A stretch of DNA of 64,000 nucleotides, taken from assembly GCF_051433195.1 (NCBI RefSeq), contig NZ_JBHMFT010000020.1:26345-90344 (forward strand), in the 5' to 3' direction. The position numbers were made by a program, and so were the translations under genes. This document shows positions 51,909-60,044 of the stretch, piece after piece. Every line of letters begins with the position of its first letter. Within the stretch, counting starts at the first letter, position 1. Under the pieces are notes generated by a model. It was not told where the DNA came from and made no database searches. It saw only the letters and a program-made list of their open reading frames with translations. This DNA comes from Falsiroseomonas sp051433195 (GTDB lineage Bacteria > Pseudomonadota > Alphaproteobacteria > Acetobacterales > Acetobacteraceae).

Positions 51909-52082
51909 ATGGCCGAGGCTGCCCGTATCCGCTCCCTTGAGGCGCGGCACGCGACGCTCGAGACTCGACTGGCCGAGGAGGCCGGACGCCCCCGCCCCGA
52001 CGATCTGGAAGTCATCCGCCTGAAACGCGAGAAGCTTCGACTGAAAGAAGAGATGGAGAAGCTGCGCAGCCGCCCGAACTAG
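51909..52082 (+). CDS. Second DUF465/YdcH-family small protein
   Basis: 57 residues: MAEAARIRSLEARHATLETR at the start and LEVIRLKREKLRLKEEMEKL near the end, the same helical-hairpin family as its divergent neighbour at 51504. AAGGA lies 10 bases before the ATG, and the stop is TAG at 52080. It is shorter than most annotation cut-offs. The 204 bp between the two starts carry a small hairpin (GGCGCT/AGCGCC at 51741-51756) but no firm promoter. Confidence 0.85.
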   Translation: MAEAARIRSLEARHATLETRLAEEAGRPRPDDLEVIRLKREKLRLKEEMEKLRSRPN

Positions 52083-52100
52083 CGGCCCGCGACGAAGTCC

Positions 52101-52125
52101 GGCGTGGGGGATCAAACCCCCCGCC
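52101..52125. terminator. GC-rich hairpin between convergent genes
   Basis: GGCGTGGGGG and CCCCCCGCC pair around ATCAAA, 18 bases after the plus-strand DUF465 stop and 21 bases before the end of the minus-strand trcR gene. There is no U-run, so termination is only a possibility. Confidence 0.45.
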
Positions 52126-52145
52126 ACCCTCCGGCCGCCCCACCG

Positions 52146-52718
52146 TTAAGCCGCGGCGTCGTCCCGCGGCTGGGCCTGGGCCGCCGGCCCGCCCTGGCGA
52201 TCATTCGCCGTCCCCACCGCCTCGTTCAACGCCGTCTGGGTGCACAGCCCCAGCGTGACGGGGTCGCGCGGCTTGATGTTCGCCGTGTTCGGATGCGTCT
52301 TGTCCCGCACCTTGGCGATGGTCTCCTTGGTCGTCGCAAGCAGCTTGACGATCTGCGGGTCGGACAGCTGCGGGTAGTTGCGCAGCAGCCAGGCGATGGC
52401 ATCCGGCCGTTCCGTCCGCTTCGCCACCGGGATGTAGCGCGCGCCCTTGCTGCGCTGCTTCGGCAGCGGCGTGGAGCGTTCGGTCAGTACCAGGCGGGCG
52501 GCCGGGTCGGCCTCGCAGCGGGCGATCTCCTCCCGCGTCAGCTGGTCGTTGGCGACCGGGTCGTAGCCGACGATGCCCTGCGCCACCTCGCCATCGGCGA
52601 TGGCCTGGACCTCGAGCGGGTGCATCCCGACGAAATCGGCGACCTGCTCGAAGCTGAGCGAGGTCTTTTCGATCAGCCACACGGCGGTGGCCTTCGGCAT
52701 CAGGGGCGTCTTCATCAT
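52146..52718 (-). CDS. trcR: Cell cycle transcriptional regulator TrcR (DUF1013)
   Basis: 190 residues. The conserved opening MMKTPLMPKATAVWLIEKTS, then FEQVADFVGMHPLEVQAIAD and LLRNYPQLSDPQIVKLLATT, match DUF1013/TrcR, an alphaproteobacteria-specific DNA-binding family tied to the CtrA cell-cycle network. AAAGGG lies before the ATG at 52718. The C-terminal 15 residues are Ala/Gln-rich and poorly conserved. It is divergent from the DUF1192 gene. Confidence 0.92.
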   Translation of the reverse strand: MMKTPLMPKATAVWLIEKTSLSFEQVADFVGMHPLEVQAIADGEVAQGIVGYDPVANDQLTREEIARCEADPAARLVLTERSTPLPKQRSKGARYIPVAKRTERPDAIAWLLRNYPQLSDPQIVKLLATTKETIAKVRDKTHPNTANIKPRDPVTLGLCTQTALNEAVGTANDRQGGPAAQAQPRDDAAA

Positions 52719-52859
52719 GGACCCTTTGGTGGTTCGGGCCGCGGCCCGAGCAAGCACGCCTGCTCACCGGGGCGCCCGCGCCTCGTCATGATCGGATATA
52801 GAGAGCGCACCGGGTCGGGTCAAAGCCCCAGGGATGGTCGGCAGAGGATGGAGGATTGC

Positions 52860-53045
52860 ATGGAGGAGGAGGGGCCACGCCCGAAGGGGCATTTCCAGCC
52901 GGCGGTGCTGGACCGCTGGGACGTGACGGATCTGCGCGCCTACATCGCCCAGCTTCGCGCCGAAATCGCCCGGGCCGAGGCCGAGATCGGCAAGCGGGAC
53001 GCGCATCGCAGCGCGGCGGACGCCTTCTTCCGCAAAGCCGAGTAA
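52860..53045 (+). CDS. DUF1192 small protein
   Basis: 61 residues. LDRWDVTDLRAYIAQLRAEI is the DUF1192 core; the rest is a charged helix (ARAEAEIGKRDAHRSAADAF). DUF1192 proteins are short alphaproteobacterial proteins of unknown role. The ATG at 52860 has GGAGG five bases before it, which favours it over the ATG at 52848. It converges with the hsp20 gene. Confidence 0.88.
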   Translation: MEEEGPRPKGHFQPAVLDRWDVTDLRAYIAQLRAEIARAEAEIGKRDAHRSAADAFFRKAE

Positions 53046-53089
53046 GGGAAGGGCCGGCGGATCGCTCCGCCGGCCCGGTCGATCGTGCG

Positions 53090-53563
53090 TCAGGCCGCCT
53101 GGGCCTGCGGCGCCTCGTTCTCCAGCACCTTCTGGCCCTGGGCCGCCTGGATCGCGATCCGACGCGGCTTCAGCGCCTCCGGCACCTGCCGGCGCAGCGC
53201 GACGTGCAGCAGGCCATGCTCGAGCTGCGCGCCCTCGATGACGATATGGTCGGCGAGGACGAAGCGGCGCTCGAAGGCCCGGCCGGCGATGCCGCGATAC
53301 AGCACCCGGCCGTTCTCGGCCGGGGCCGGGCTGGCCTTGCCGGCGACCGTTAGCGTGTTGTCATGTGCCGTGACCTCGATGTCGTCGGGGCCGAAGCCGG
53401 CGACGGCCATGGTCAGGACGTAGCTGTCCTCACCGGTCTTCTCGATGTTGTAGGGCGGGTAGCTGGGCCCCTCCGACGCCGCGCGGGCGGTTTCCACCAG
53501 GCGGGCCATGCGGTCGAAGCCGATGGCGGAGCGGAACAGGGGCGAGAAATCAAGCGCGTTCAT
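53090..53563 (-). CDS. Hsp20 small heat-shock chaperone (IbpA-like)
   Basis: 157 residues. MNALDFSPLFRSAIGFDRMA and YPPYNIEKTGEDSYVLTMAV, then FVLADHIVIEGAQLEHGLLH and VPEALKPRRIAI, define the class A alpha-crystallin-type IbpA/HspA family. The C-terminal I/LxI-like RRIAI motif supports oligomer formation. It holds denatured proteins for refolding. The leader contains a ROSE-like element masking the AGGAGG site, and a sigma-32-like promoter lies upstream. Confidence 0.95.
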   Translation of the reverse strand: MNALDFSPLFRSAIGFDRMARLVETARAASEGPSYPPYNIEKTGEDSYVLTMAVAGFGPDDIEVTAHDNTLTVAGKASPAPAENGRVLYRGIAGRAFERRFVLADHIVIEGAQLEHGLLHVALRRQVPEALKPRRIAIQAAQGQKVLENEAPQAQAA

Positions 53564-53682
53564 GAAGACCTCCTGCGATAGCAAGGTCGGTTGTGCCGCG
53601 GATCACCGGTCCGGCGCCCCCGCGAACGGGCGGTGTCGTCTCGGTCTCCGCGCCTCCGGCCCCGATCGGGCACCGTTGGCAG
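53564..53682 (-). promoter_or_regulatory. ROSE-like RNA thermometer of hsp20
   Basis: On the minus strand the ribosome site AGGAGG is paired by a nearby UUGCU. The hairpin GACCUUGCU-AUCGC-AGGAGGUC covers 53567-53588. U-A and U-G pairs, a bulged G, then C-G and U-A reproduce the ROSE core. Further GC-rich hairpins upstream (for example CGCCC/GGGCG) fit the usual multi-stem layout of about 100 nt. Heating would open the core and free the start site at 53563. Confidence 0.7.
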
Positions 53683-53688
53683 CGCAGG

Positions 53689-53717
53689 AGTTAGTCAGCG
53701 CCGAAGCGCGCTTCAAG
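53689..53717 (-). promoter_or_regulatory. Sigma-32-like heat-shock promoter of hsp20
   Basis: On the minus strand, CTTGAA (53712-53717), a 17-base spacer and CTAACT (53689-53694). The -35 matches the heat-shock consensus CTTGA and the -10 is partial. It is placed so that transcription would start near 53682, giving a leader of about 118 nt, the length expected for a ROSE element. Confidence 0.5.
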
Positions 53718-53733
53718 AGGCGTCGTCAGACGC

Positions 53734-53766
53734 AAAAAGCGCGTTCCCGGCCACCCGGAAACGCGC
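53734..53766 (-). terminator. Rho-independent terminator of rpmE
   Basis: On the minus strand the hairpin GCGCGTTTCC/GGGAACGCGC is followed by TTTTT. It lies 25 bases after the rpmE stop and before the hsp20 promoter, so it separates the two units. Confidence 0.8.
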
Positions 53767-53790
53767 CCCGCACCCACGATCCGGAAGGGA

Positions 53791-54024
53791 TCAGGCGGCC
53801 GGCTTGCGCACGCCGAGGCCGGCGAACTTCTTGTTGAACTTGGCGATCTGGCCGCCGGTGTCCATCACGCGCTGCTGGCCGGTCCAGGCCGGGTGCGACT
53901 TCGGGTCGATGTCGAGGCGCATGGTGTCGCCTTCCTTGCCGTAGCAGGACCGGGTGGTGAAGGTCGTACCATCCGTCATGATGATGTTGATGGTGTGGTA
54001 TTCCGGGTGGATGTCGGGCTTCAT
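53791..54024 (-). CDS. rpmE: 50S ribosomal protein bL31
   Basis: 77 residues: MKPDIHPEYHTINIIMTDGT, then TRSCYGKEGDTMRLDIDPKS and HPAWTGQQRV. Only one cysteine is present, so this is the zinc-free type. It is encoded alone with its own terminator. The ATG at 54024 fits the family length exactly. Confidence 0.96.
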   Translation of the reverse strand: MKPDIHPEYHTINIIMTDGTTFTTRSCYGKEGDTMRLDIDPKSHPAWTGQQRVMDTGGQIAKFNKKFAGLGVRKPAA

Positions 54025-54119
54025 CGCAGGGTGCTCGCGCAAATGGGCCCGCCGACAGCGACCGGCAGGCGCGGGAAGGCGGGCTATAGGGGATGCACTC
54101 CGGCCACGCAACCGGCGCT

Positions 54120-55325
54120 TCAGGGCGGCGGCAGGGACAGGAACTCCCGCAGCGCCGCATCGTCGGTCAGGCTCAGCGCCGTGCCGAGCGCCGCCTCGGC
54201 CTCCGCGGCACGGCCTTCGGCACGGAGCAGGCGTGCCAGGGCGACCCAGTAGGGCTGGTAGCCCGCCACCTGCCGGCCCTCCAGCGCATCCAGCGCCACC
54301 CGCGCCGCCGCCGCATCGCCCGCTTCCAGCAGCAGCGCCGCGCGCGCCACCAGCACGCCGAGGCTGGGTTCATGCGCCCCCAGCAGGTCGTACAGCAGGC
54401 GCAGCGCGCGATAGTCCGTGCGGCCGGTGACCGGGCGCTGGATGTGCACGGACTGGATGGCCGCCTCGCACAGGTAGCGGCCGAAGCGGCCGGCCCGCGC
54501 ACCCTCTGCCAGCAGCGCCTCCGCCTCCCCGATCATGGCGCCGGACCAGCGGCGCGCATCCTGCCGGCCGAGCGGCACGAAGCGCCCCTCGGCATCGCGG
54601 CGCGCCTCCCGCCGGGCCTCGCAATACAGCATCAGGGCGAGCAGGCCCCGCGCCTCGGGCTCCGCCGGCAGCAATTCCACCAGCAGCCGGCCGAGGTAGA
54701 TCGCCTCCTCCGCCAGCCCGGCCTGCCGCGCCTCCCACCCCGTGCCGTAGGCGGCGTAGATTGCGGCCAGCACCTCGGCCAGGCGGGCCGGCATCTCCTC
54801 CGGCTCCGGCACCGCGAAGCGCAGCCCGGCATCGCGGATCTTCGCCTTGGCGCGGACCAGGCGCTGGCCCATAGCGGCGGGCGCCATGAGGAAGGCGGCG
54901 GCGATCCGGGCGGCATCCAGCCCCAGGACGGCTTGCAGCATCAGCGGGGTTCGCACTGCCGCATCGATGGCCGGGTGGGCACAGACGAACAGCAGCTTCA
55001 GCCGCTCGTCCGGAAAGCCGGCCTCGCGTGCCGCGCGTTCCTCCGCCCGCCGCTCGATCTCGGCCGCCGCCGCGTCGCGCACGCGGCGGTGGCGGCCGGC
55101 GTTCATCTGCGCGTTGCGCGCCGCGGTCAGCAGCCAGGCCTCCGGCGCCGCCGGCACACCACGCTCCGGCCAGGTGCGGAGCGCGGCGGCGAAGGCCTCC
55201 GCCAGCGCATCCTCGGCGCCGGCGATGTCGCGCGACCGCGCGGCAAGCCGGGCGACGAGGCGGCCGTAGCAGCTTCGTGCCGCCAGTTCCGCCGTGCGGA
55301 TGGCCGCCTGCCGCGCGCCGTCCAT
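54120..55325 (-). CDS. ECF42-like RNA polymerase sigma factor
   Basis: 401 residues. The sigma-2 region (LVARLAARSRDIAGAEDALAEAF, WLLTAARNAQM) and sigma-4 region (PLMLQAVLGLDAARIAAAFL, AMGQRLVRAKAKI) are followed by a long helical C-terminus (about 180-400; DUF6596/TPR-like, LALMLYCEARREARRD). This layout and the DGPF-type neighbour define the ECF42 group, which lacks an anti-sigma factor. The ATG overlaps the DGPF gene stop by one base (TAATG). It may be controlled through its own C-terminal domain. Confidence 0.92.
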   Translation of the reverse strand: MDGARQAAIRTAELAARSCYGRLVARLAARSRDIAGAEDALAEAFAAALRTWPERGVPAAPEAWLLTAARNAQMNAGRHRRVRDAAAAEIERRAEERAAREAGFPDERLKLLFVCAHPAIDAAVRTPLMLQAVLGLDAARIAAAFLMAPAAMGQRLVRAKAKIRDAGLRFAVPEPEEMPARLAEVLAAIYAAYGTGWEARQAGLAEEAIYLGRLLVELLPAEPEARGLLALMLYCEARREARRDAEGRFVPLGRQDARRWSGAMIGEAEALLAEGARAGRFGRYLCEAAIQSVHIQRPVTGRTDYRALRLLYDLLGAHEPSLGVLVARAALLLEAGDAAAARVALDALEGRQVAGYQPYWVALARLLRAEGRAAEAEAALGTALSLTDDAALREFLSLPPP

Positions 55326-55684
55326 TACCTTGGCATGGGCGGCAGCACGGGCCGTACCTCGACCGAGCCGCTGAGCGCGGAAGGCGAGCGAGCCGCCCAG
55401 GCCAGCGCCGTATCCAGGTCCGGCACCTCGATGATGAAGTAGCCGCCGAGCTGTTCCTTGCTGTCGGCGAAGGGCCCGTCCTGCACCACCGGGCGGCCGT
55501 CGCGGATGCGGACCGTGGTGGCGGTGTGCGGCGGCTGCAGCCCATCGCCATTCACGATGATGCCGGCCTGGCGCATGGCGCCGATGAAGGTGGTCCAGCC
55601 GCCCCAATAGGCGCCGGCCTTCTCGGGGTTGTCCCGGGATGCGAACTCGGCCTCGGTCTCGGTCATGATGAGCATGTACTGCAT
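55325..55684 (-). CDS. YCII/DGPF-domain protein
   Basis: 119 residues. MQYMLIMTETEAEFASRDNP opens the protein, and the signature DGPFADSKEQLGGYFIIEV gives the DGPF name. Such proteins are small dimeric ferredoxin-like folds almost always encoded next to ECF42 sigma factors, usually as regulon members. AAAGGAC lies six bases before the ATG. It is directly upstream of and coupled to the sigma factor gene. Confidence 0.93.
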   Translation of the reverse strand: MQYMLIMTETEAEFASRDNPEKAGAYWGGWTTFIGAMRQAGIIVNGDGLQPPHTATTVRIRDGRPVVQDGPFADSKEQLGGYFIIEVPDLDTALAWAARSPSALSGSVEVRPVLPPMPR

Positions 55685-55770
55685 CGGGCTGTCCTTTCGC
55701 GTGCGGGCAGATGACCTGCCCAATACGATGACACCCGAGGGCCGGCCGTTTCGACCGGCTTCCGAAGAAA

Positions 55771-57474
55771 CTACCGCTTCCAGACCCGGTCCAGCGGCAT
55801 CAGCCGGTTGACCAGCACCAGCAGCGCCACCGTCACCAGGATGAAGATGGTGCTGATGGCATTCACCGTATTCTCCAGGCTGAACGTCGCCTCCGCATAG
55901 ATCCGCACCGGCAGGGTCTGCAGCCGCGCCGTGGTCAGGAAGGCGGTGACGGTGACCTCGCCGAAGGACAGCAGGAAGCCGATGACGCAGGCCACCGCGA
56001 TGCCCGGAGCGAGCTGCGGCAGGATGACGCGCCGGAACACGCGCGTGGGGGTTGCGCCGAGGCCCTGCGCCGCTTCCTCCAGCCCGAGGTCGAGCTGTGC
56101 GACGGAAGCCCGCAGCAGCGCCAGCATGAAGGGCGCCACCAGCACTACATGCACCGCCAGCACGCCCAGGAACGGCGGCACCTGGTTGAACCATTGCAGC
56201 AGCCGCAGCATGCCGAGGCCGATGGCGATGCCTGGCAGCGCCAGCGGCAGCATCAGGAAGGCGCCCAGCGTCTCCTTCCCCCGGAACCCCGCCCGCACCA
56301 GGGCAAAGGCGGCCGGCAGGGCCAGGGACAGGGAGATCACGACGCAGCACAGCGCCAATTGCAGGCTGGTCCAGGCATCGGACAGGTAGCGCTCGTTCTG
56401 CAGGACCGCGGCGTACCATTTCCAGGTGAAGCCGAGGAACTGTGCGACGGTGGCCTGCGGGCTGTCATTCACGGAGGCGACGGCGACCAGCAGCAGCGGG
56501 AACATCAGGATGCCGATGCCGCACGCCAGAAGCACCGGATAGACCACCGGCGCCGAGGCCTCCGCCAGCCACACCACGGCGCGGCGCAGGGCCGGCGGCA
56601 GCCCTGGCAGCCGGCGCGGCGCCCGCGCCAGGACCCAGGGCGTAAAGGCGCCGATGATGCGGGCGAAGACGAAGGTGACGGCGATGGAAATCACCAGCAT
56701 CAGCACCGCCAGCGCGGAGGCGAGCGGATAGTTCAGGTTCTCCAACCCCTCCCGCAGCACCAGCATGCCGGTGACCAGTACCTGCCGCCCGCCGACCAGC
56801 ATGGCGGAGACATAGGCGGTAGAGGCCAGCAGGAAGACCAGCGTCAGCCCGCCGCGCAGCCCGGGCAGCGAAAGCGGAAAGGTCACCCGCCAGAAGCGCA
56901 TCGCCGGCCCGGCGCCGAGCCCCGCCGCGGCTTCCTCCAGCCGCTTTTCCTGCGATTCCAGCACATCGTACAGCGCCAGCACCATGAAGGGCAGGAACAC
57001 CTGCACCAGCGCGAGCCCGACCGCGAACCAGCTGAACAGCAGGTTGACCGGCGGGAAGCCGAGCGATTGGGCGAATCCGGACACCACGCCGCGCGGCGCC
57101 AGCAGCAGGATGATGCCGAGCGAGCGCACCACCACATTGGTCAGCAGCGGCACCAGGATGATGGCGAAGCCGAAAGGCTTGGCGCGCGGCGAAAGCCGGG
57201 TCAGCCACAGCGCCATCGGGTAGCCCAGCAGCGTCGCCGCGGCCGCGCCGCCGAGGCCGAGCAGCGTGGTGTTCAGCAGCAGCCGCCGGAAGAAGGCGTC
57301 GCCGAGGATTTCCTGGTACTGCGTCCCGGCCGGCACCAGTGACAGCGGCGCGAACATCTCGCTGCTGTCCTGCACGGACAGCAGCAGCACGGCCCCCAAC
57401 GGCGCGGCGAAGGCCGCCAGCAGCCACAGCACGTAGGGCGCGGCGAGGAAGCCCGCGCCAGGTCGCCCCGTCAT
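55771..57474 (-). CDS. Fused ABC transporter permease (polyamine/Fe type)
   Basis: 567 residues with about twelve membrane helices and two permease modules. Each has an EAA loop: EAAAGLGAGPAMRFWRVTFP (about 180) and EAAQGLGATPTRVFRRVILP (about 455). Many polyamine importers use two separate permeases; here both are on one chain, as in FbpB/SfuB-like systems. It lies 184 bp after the binding-protein gene, and that gap holds an inverted pair of intergenic repeats. Likely imports a polyamine-like or metal-chelate ligand. Confidence 0.9.
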   Translation of the reverse strand: MTGRPGAGFLAAPYVLWLLAAFAAPLGAVLLLSVQDSSEMFAPLSLVPAGTQYQEILGDAFFRRLLLNTTLLGLGGAAAATLLGYPMALWLTRLSPRAKPFGFAIILVPLLTNVVVRSLGIILLLAPRGVVSGFAQSLGFPPVNLLFSWFAVGLALVQVFLPFMVLALYDVLESQEKRLEEAAAGLGAGPAMRFWRVTFPLSLPGLRGGLTLVFLLASTAYVSAMLVGGRQVLVTGMLVLREGLENLNYPLASALAVLMLVISIAVTFVFARIIGAFTPWVLARAPRRLPGLPPALRRAVVWLAEASAPVVYPVLLACGIGILMFPLLLVAVASVNDSPQATVAQFLGFTWKWYAAVLQNERYLSDAWTSLQLALCCVVISLSLALPAAFALVRAGFRGKETLGAFLMLPLALPGIAIGLGMLRLLQWFNQVPPFLGVLAVHVVLVAPFMLALLRASVAQLDLGLEEAAQGLGATPTRVFRRVILPQLAPGIAVACVIGFLLSFGEVTVTAFLTTARLQTLPVRIYAEATFSLENTVNAISTIFILVTVALLVLVNRLMPLDRVWKR

Positions 57475-57480
57475 GCCGAG

Positions 57481-57522
57481 CCCTCGCCCCCCGGCGGGGG
57501 GAGAGGGTTGGGTGAGGGGGGC
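57481..57522 (+). repeat. G/C-rich intergenic repeat, copy 1
   Basis: A short internal palindrome (CCCTCGCCCCCCGG.CGGGGGGAGAGGG form) is followed by TTGGGTGAGGGGGGC. It is the reverse complement of copy 2 over 27 bases (57496-57522 against 57600-57626). This CCCTCTCCCC...GGGGAGAGGGTTGGGTGAGGGG type is a familiar dispersed repeat in many GC-rich bacteria. Confidence 0.85.
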
Positions 57523-57598
57523 CGTGCGGCAGGACCAACCGATATCGCTGGGTGACGTGGCTCAAGAGCTGGCCGGCGCCGCATTGATTTTGTTGCGC

Positions 57599-57641
57599 TG
57601 CCCCCCTCACCCAACCCTCTCCCCCCAGCGGGGGAGAGGGC
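57599..57641 (-). repeat. G/C-rich intergenic repeat, copy 2 (inverted)
   Basis: The inverted partner of copy 1, 77 bases away, carrying GCCCCCCTCACCCAACCCTC and its own internal palindrome CCCTCTCCCCCC..GGGGGAGAGGG. Together the two copies could form a 27-bp perfect stem with a 77-base loop inside the message of the ABC operon, between the binding-protein and permease genes. Confidence 0.85.
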
Positions 57642-57658
57642 TTTCGCTGGCGTGGCCT

Positions 57659-58705
57659 TCACCCGGCGATCTCGCGCGTGAAGCGACTGGACCAGCGCGG
57701 CTGGTTGCGGATCACCACGTCCCAGTCGAAGTCGATCAGCTTCTCCACCGCGGCCTCACCCATGATGAGCTTCGCGGCCAGTTCCGGCGGCAGCGTGATG
57801 TTGCGGATGGTCGGGCTGTAGTAGATGCGCTCGGCATAGGCCTGCTGGCATTCCGGGCTGAGATGCAGGTTCACGAAGGCCTCGGCCAGCGCCTGGTTGC
57901 GGGTGCCGGCGGTGATGCAGGCGAAGTTGGCGGCGACCGCCTGGCCTTCCTCGGGCTCCGCGATGACGATGTTCGGGTTGCGTGTCTCGGCGTAGGTGCG
58001 GGTGAAGCTGCCGAATTCGACCGACGCCGCGCCGACCTGCTGGTCGAACATGCCGTAGAGCTGGTCCTGGCTGCCCTGGATGGCGGCGAAGGGCTTCAAC
58101 TCGGCGATCTTGGTGAAGGCCGGGTCGATGTTGTTCTCGGACCCGCCCCAGACCTTGGCCGACATCAGCAGCCCCGCGGTGCCCTGCGCGCCCGGATAGG
58201 TCGGCCAGATCACCTTGCCCTTCAGATCCTCGCGCCAGAAGTGCTTCCAGGACGTCATCGGCGCCGCGACCATCCGCCGGTCATAGACGATGGTGACCGG
58301 GTTGAACGCCACGCCGTAGCCGCCGATGCGGGCCAGCGGATACAAGTTGGCGAAGTTCGGCACGTTGGCGCTGGGCGCCTGCGTCACGCTGTCCTTCACC
58401 GCCTGCCGGCTTTCGAAGATGTTCAGGTAGAGCAGGTCGAAGGACGGCCGGCCGCGCTCGGCATAGGCGCGGGCACGGCGTTCCGGCGTGCCGCCCAGAA
58501 CATAGTTGATCTTCACGCCGTGCTGGCGCTCCAGCGGCGTCGCGCAGAATTCCCGGGTGATGCGTTCCTGCAGCCCGCCCCAGATGCCCACGGTCAACTC
58601 GTCGCCGCGGCGGATCTGCGCCACGGCATCGCGGCCCCAGATGGCTGGTGCGGCCAGGGCCGCGCCGCCGGCCAGCAGGGCACGGCGGGAGGTGGTGATG
58701 GTCAT
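57659..58705 (-). CDS. ABC transporter substrate-binding protein (PotD-like)
   Basis: 348 residues. A twin-arginine-like leader (TTSRRALLAGGAALAAPAIW) is followed by LTVGIWGGLQERITREFCAT, RPSFDLLYLNIFESRQAVKD, a hinge segment GYGVAFNPVTIVYD and YYSPTIRNITLPPELAAKLI. This is the spermidine/putrescine-type extracytoplasmic binding fold. The ATG overlaps the ATPase stop by four bases. Ligand is not certain; the closest families bind polyamines or related cations. Confidence 0.88.
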   Translation of the reverse strand: MTITTSRRALLAGGAALAAPAIWGRDAVAQIRRGDELTVGIWGGLQERITREFCATPLERQHGVKINYVLGGTPERRARAYAERGRPSFDLLYLNIFESRQAVKDSVTQAPSANVPNFANLYPLARIGGYGVAFNPVTIVYDRRMVAAPMTSWKHFWREDLKGKVIWPTYPGAQGTAGLLMSAKVWGGSENNIDPAFTKIAELKPFAAIQGSQDQLYGMFDQQVGAASVEFGSFTRTYAETRNPNIVIAEPEEGQAVAANFACITAGTRNQALAEAFVNLHLSPECQQAYAERIYYSPTIRNITLPPELAAKLIMGEAAVEKLIDFDWDVVIRNQPRWSSRFTREIAG

Positions 58706-59787
58706 GGCAGGGCTCCGGTTGCGGCTGAGAAATCTTCGATCCAGGCGATGGCATCGGGCGGCGCCGCCAGCGTCACGGGCGTGCCGGCGGCGAAGCCAGG
58801 CTCGGCGCTCGGCCGGTGCACGCGCAGGCGGTGCGGGCCGACCGAGACCTCGTAGTGGATGCTGTCGTCGAGCCGGGTCGCGGCCTCCACCACGGCCGGC
58901 AGAACCAAGCCTGGCCCGCCTGCATCGCCGGCCGGGCGCAGCACCAGGCGGGCGGCACGCAGCACCAGGTGGCTCGGCCGCGCCGGTGCATCGGCGGGCA
59001 GTGGCAGCGCCAGGCCTTCCGCCTGGAACATGCCGCCCTCGACCCGCCCGGCGATGACGCTGCGGGCGCCGAGGAATCCGGCGGTGAACAGGTGGCGCGG
59101 CCGTTCCGTCAGCTCCCCCGGCGCCGCGCATTCGACGATGCGGCCGCGGTCCATCACCGCCACGCGGTCGGCCAGCGCCAGGGCTTCCTCCTGGTCATGC
59201 GTCACGAACAGGGTGGTGATGCCGGCGGCGTCGCGCAGGCGCGCGATCTCCTCCCGCATCTCGACGCGCAGGCCGGCATCGAGGTTGGACAGCGGCTCGT
59301 CCAGCAGCAGCAGGTCGGGGCGGATCACCAGCGCGCGGGCGAGCGCCACGCGCTGCTGCTGGCCGCCGGACATGCGCGCGGGGTAGCGGTCCGCCAGATG
59401 GCCGAGGCCCACCATCGCCAGCGCCTCCGCCACCCGGCGGTCACGCTCGGCGCGGCCCACGCCACGCATCTCGAGGCCGAAGGCGACGTTGCCGGCGGCG
59501 GTCAGATGCGGGAACAGCGCATAGTTCTGGAACACCATGCCGATCTTCCGGCGGTGCGGCGGGGCGCGCTCGATCGCCACGCCATCCAGCAGGATGCGGC
59601 CCTCATCGGGCAGGATGAAGCCGGCGACCAGGCGCAGCGTTGTGGTCTTGCCGCAGCCGGAGGGGCCGAGCAGGGCGATGCACTCGCCGCGCGCCACCGC
59701 CAGCGAAACGCCATCCACGGCCGTCTGCGCGCCATAGCGCTTGCTGAGCCGGTCGAGGAGCAGGTGGGGGGAGGAGCTGTCGGGCAC
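58702..59787 (-). CDS. ABC transporter ATPase (PotA/FbpC-like)
   Basis: 361 residues. Walker A is LLGPSGCGKTTTL, the Q-loop VFQNYALFPH, the signature MSGGQQQRVALARAL, Walker B LLLLDEPLSNLD and the switch VTHDQEEAL. A C-terminal TOBE-type domain (about 250-355) binds regulatory ligand. The start is GTG at 59787 and lacks a good ribosome site, so it could be a few codons off. First gene of the importer operon (ATPase, binding protein, permease). Confidence 0.93.
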   Translation of the reverse strand: MPDSSSPHLLLDRLSKRYGAQTAVDGVSLAVARGECIALLGPSGCGKTTTLRLVAGFILPDEGRILLDGVAIERAPPHRRKIGMVFQNYALFPHLTAAGNVAFGLEMRGVGRAERDRRVAEALAMVGLGHLADRYPARMSGGQQQRVALARALVIRPDLLLLDEPLSNLDAGLRVEMREEIARLRDAAGITTLFVTHDQEEALALADRVAVMDRGRIVECAAPGELTERPRHLFTAGFLGARSVIAGRVEGGMFQAEGLALPLPADAPARPSHLVLRAARLVLRPAGDAGGPGLVLPAVVEAATRLDDSIHYEVSVGPHRLRVHRPSAEPGFAAGTPVTLAAPPDAIAWIEDFSAATGALP

Positions 59788-60044
59788 GGGTGCAGTCTAG
59801 GCAAAGCCGGTGCCACCGCGCCAGGACGGGGCAGGCCGCCGACAGCGCCTGCCAGGCAACAGGCGGCCGGGGAATTGCCTGTTTCCTGTGCGGGTGCCTA
59901 AAAGGCGCGCCGGAAGGGGCGCTGGTCGCGATTCGAAATCCGCACCGGGGCTGGCACGACCCTTGCTGGATTCGTGCCGCTGCCCTGATAGGGTGGCATC
60001 GCGGCCAGGGTGCCGCCGGCAAGGGACGAGGGGGGATCAGGCGC

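Noticed and set aside
52104..53045. Long plus-strand frame across trcR into DUF1192
   Set aside because: Only its last 61 residues form a known family with a ribosome site; the rest is antisense to trcR.
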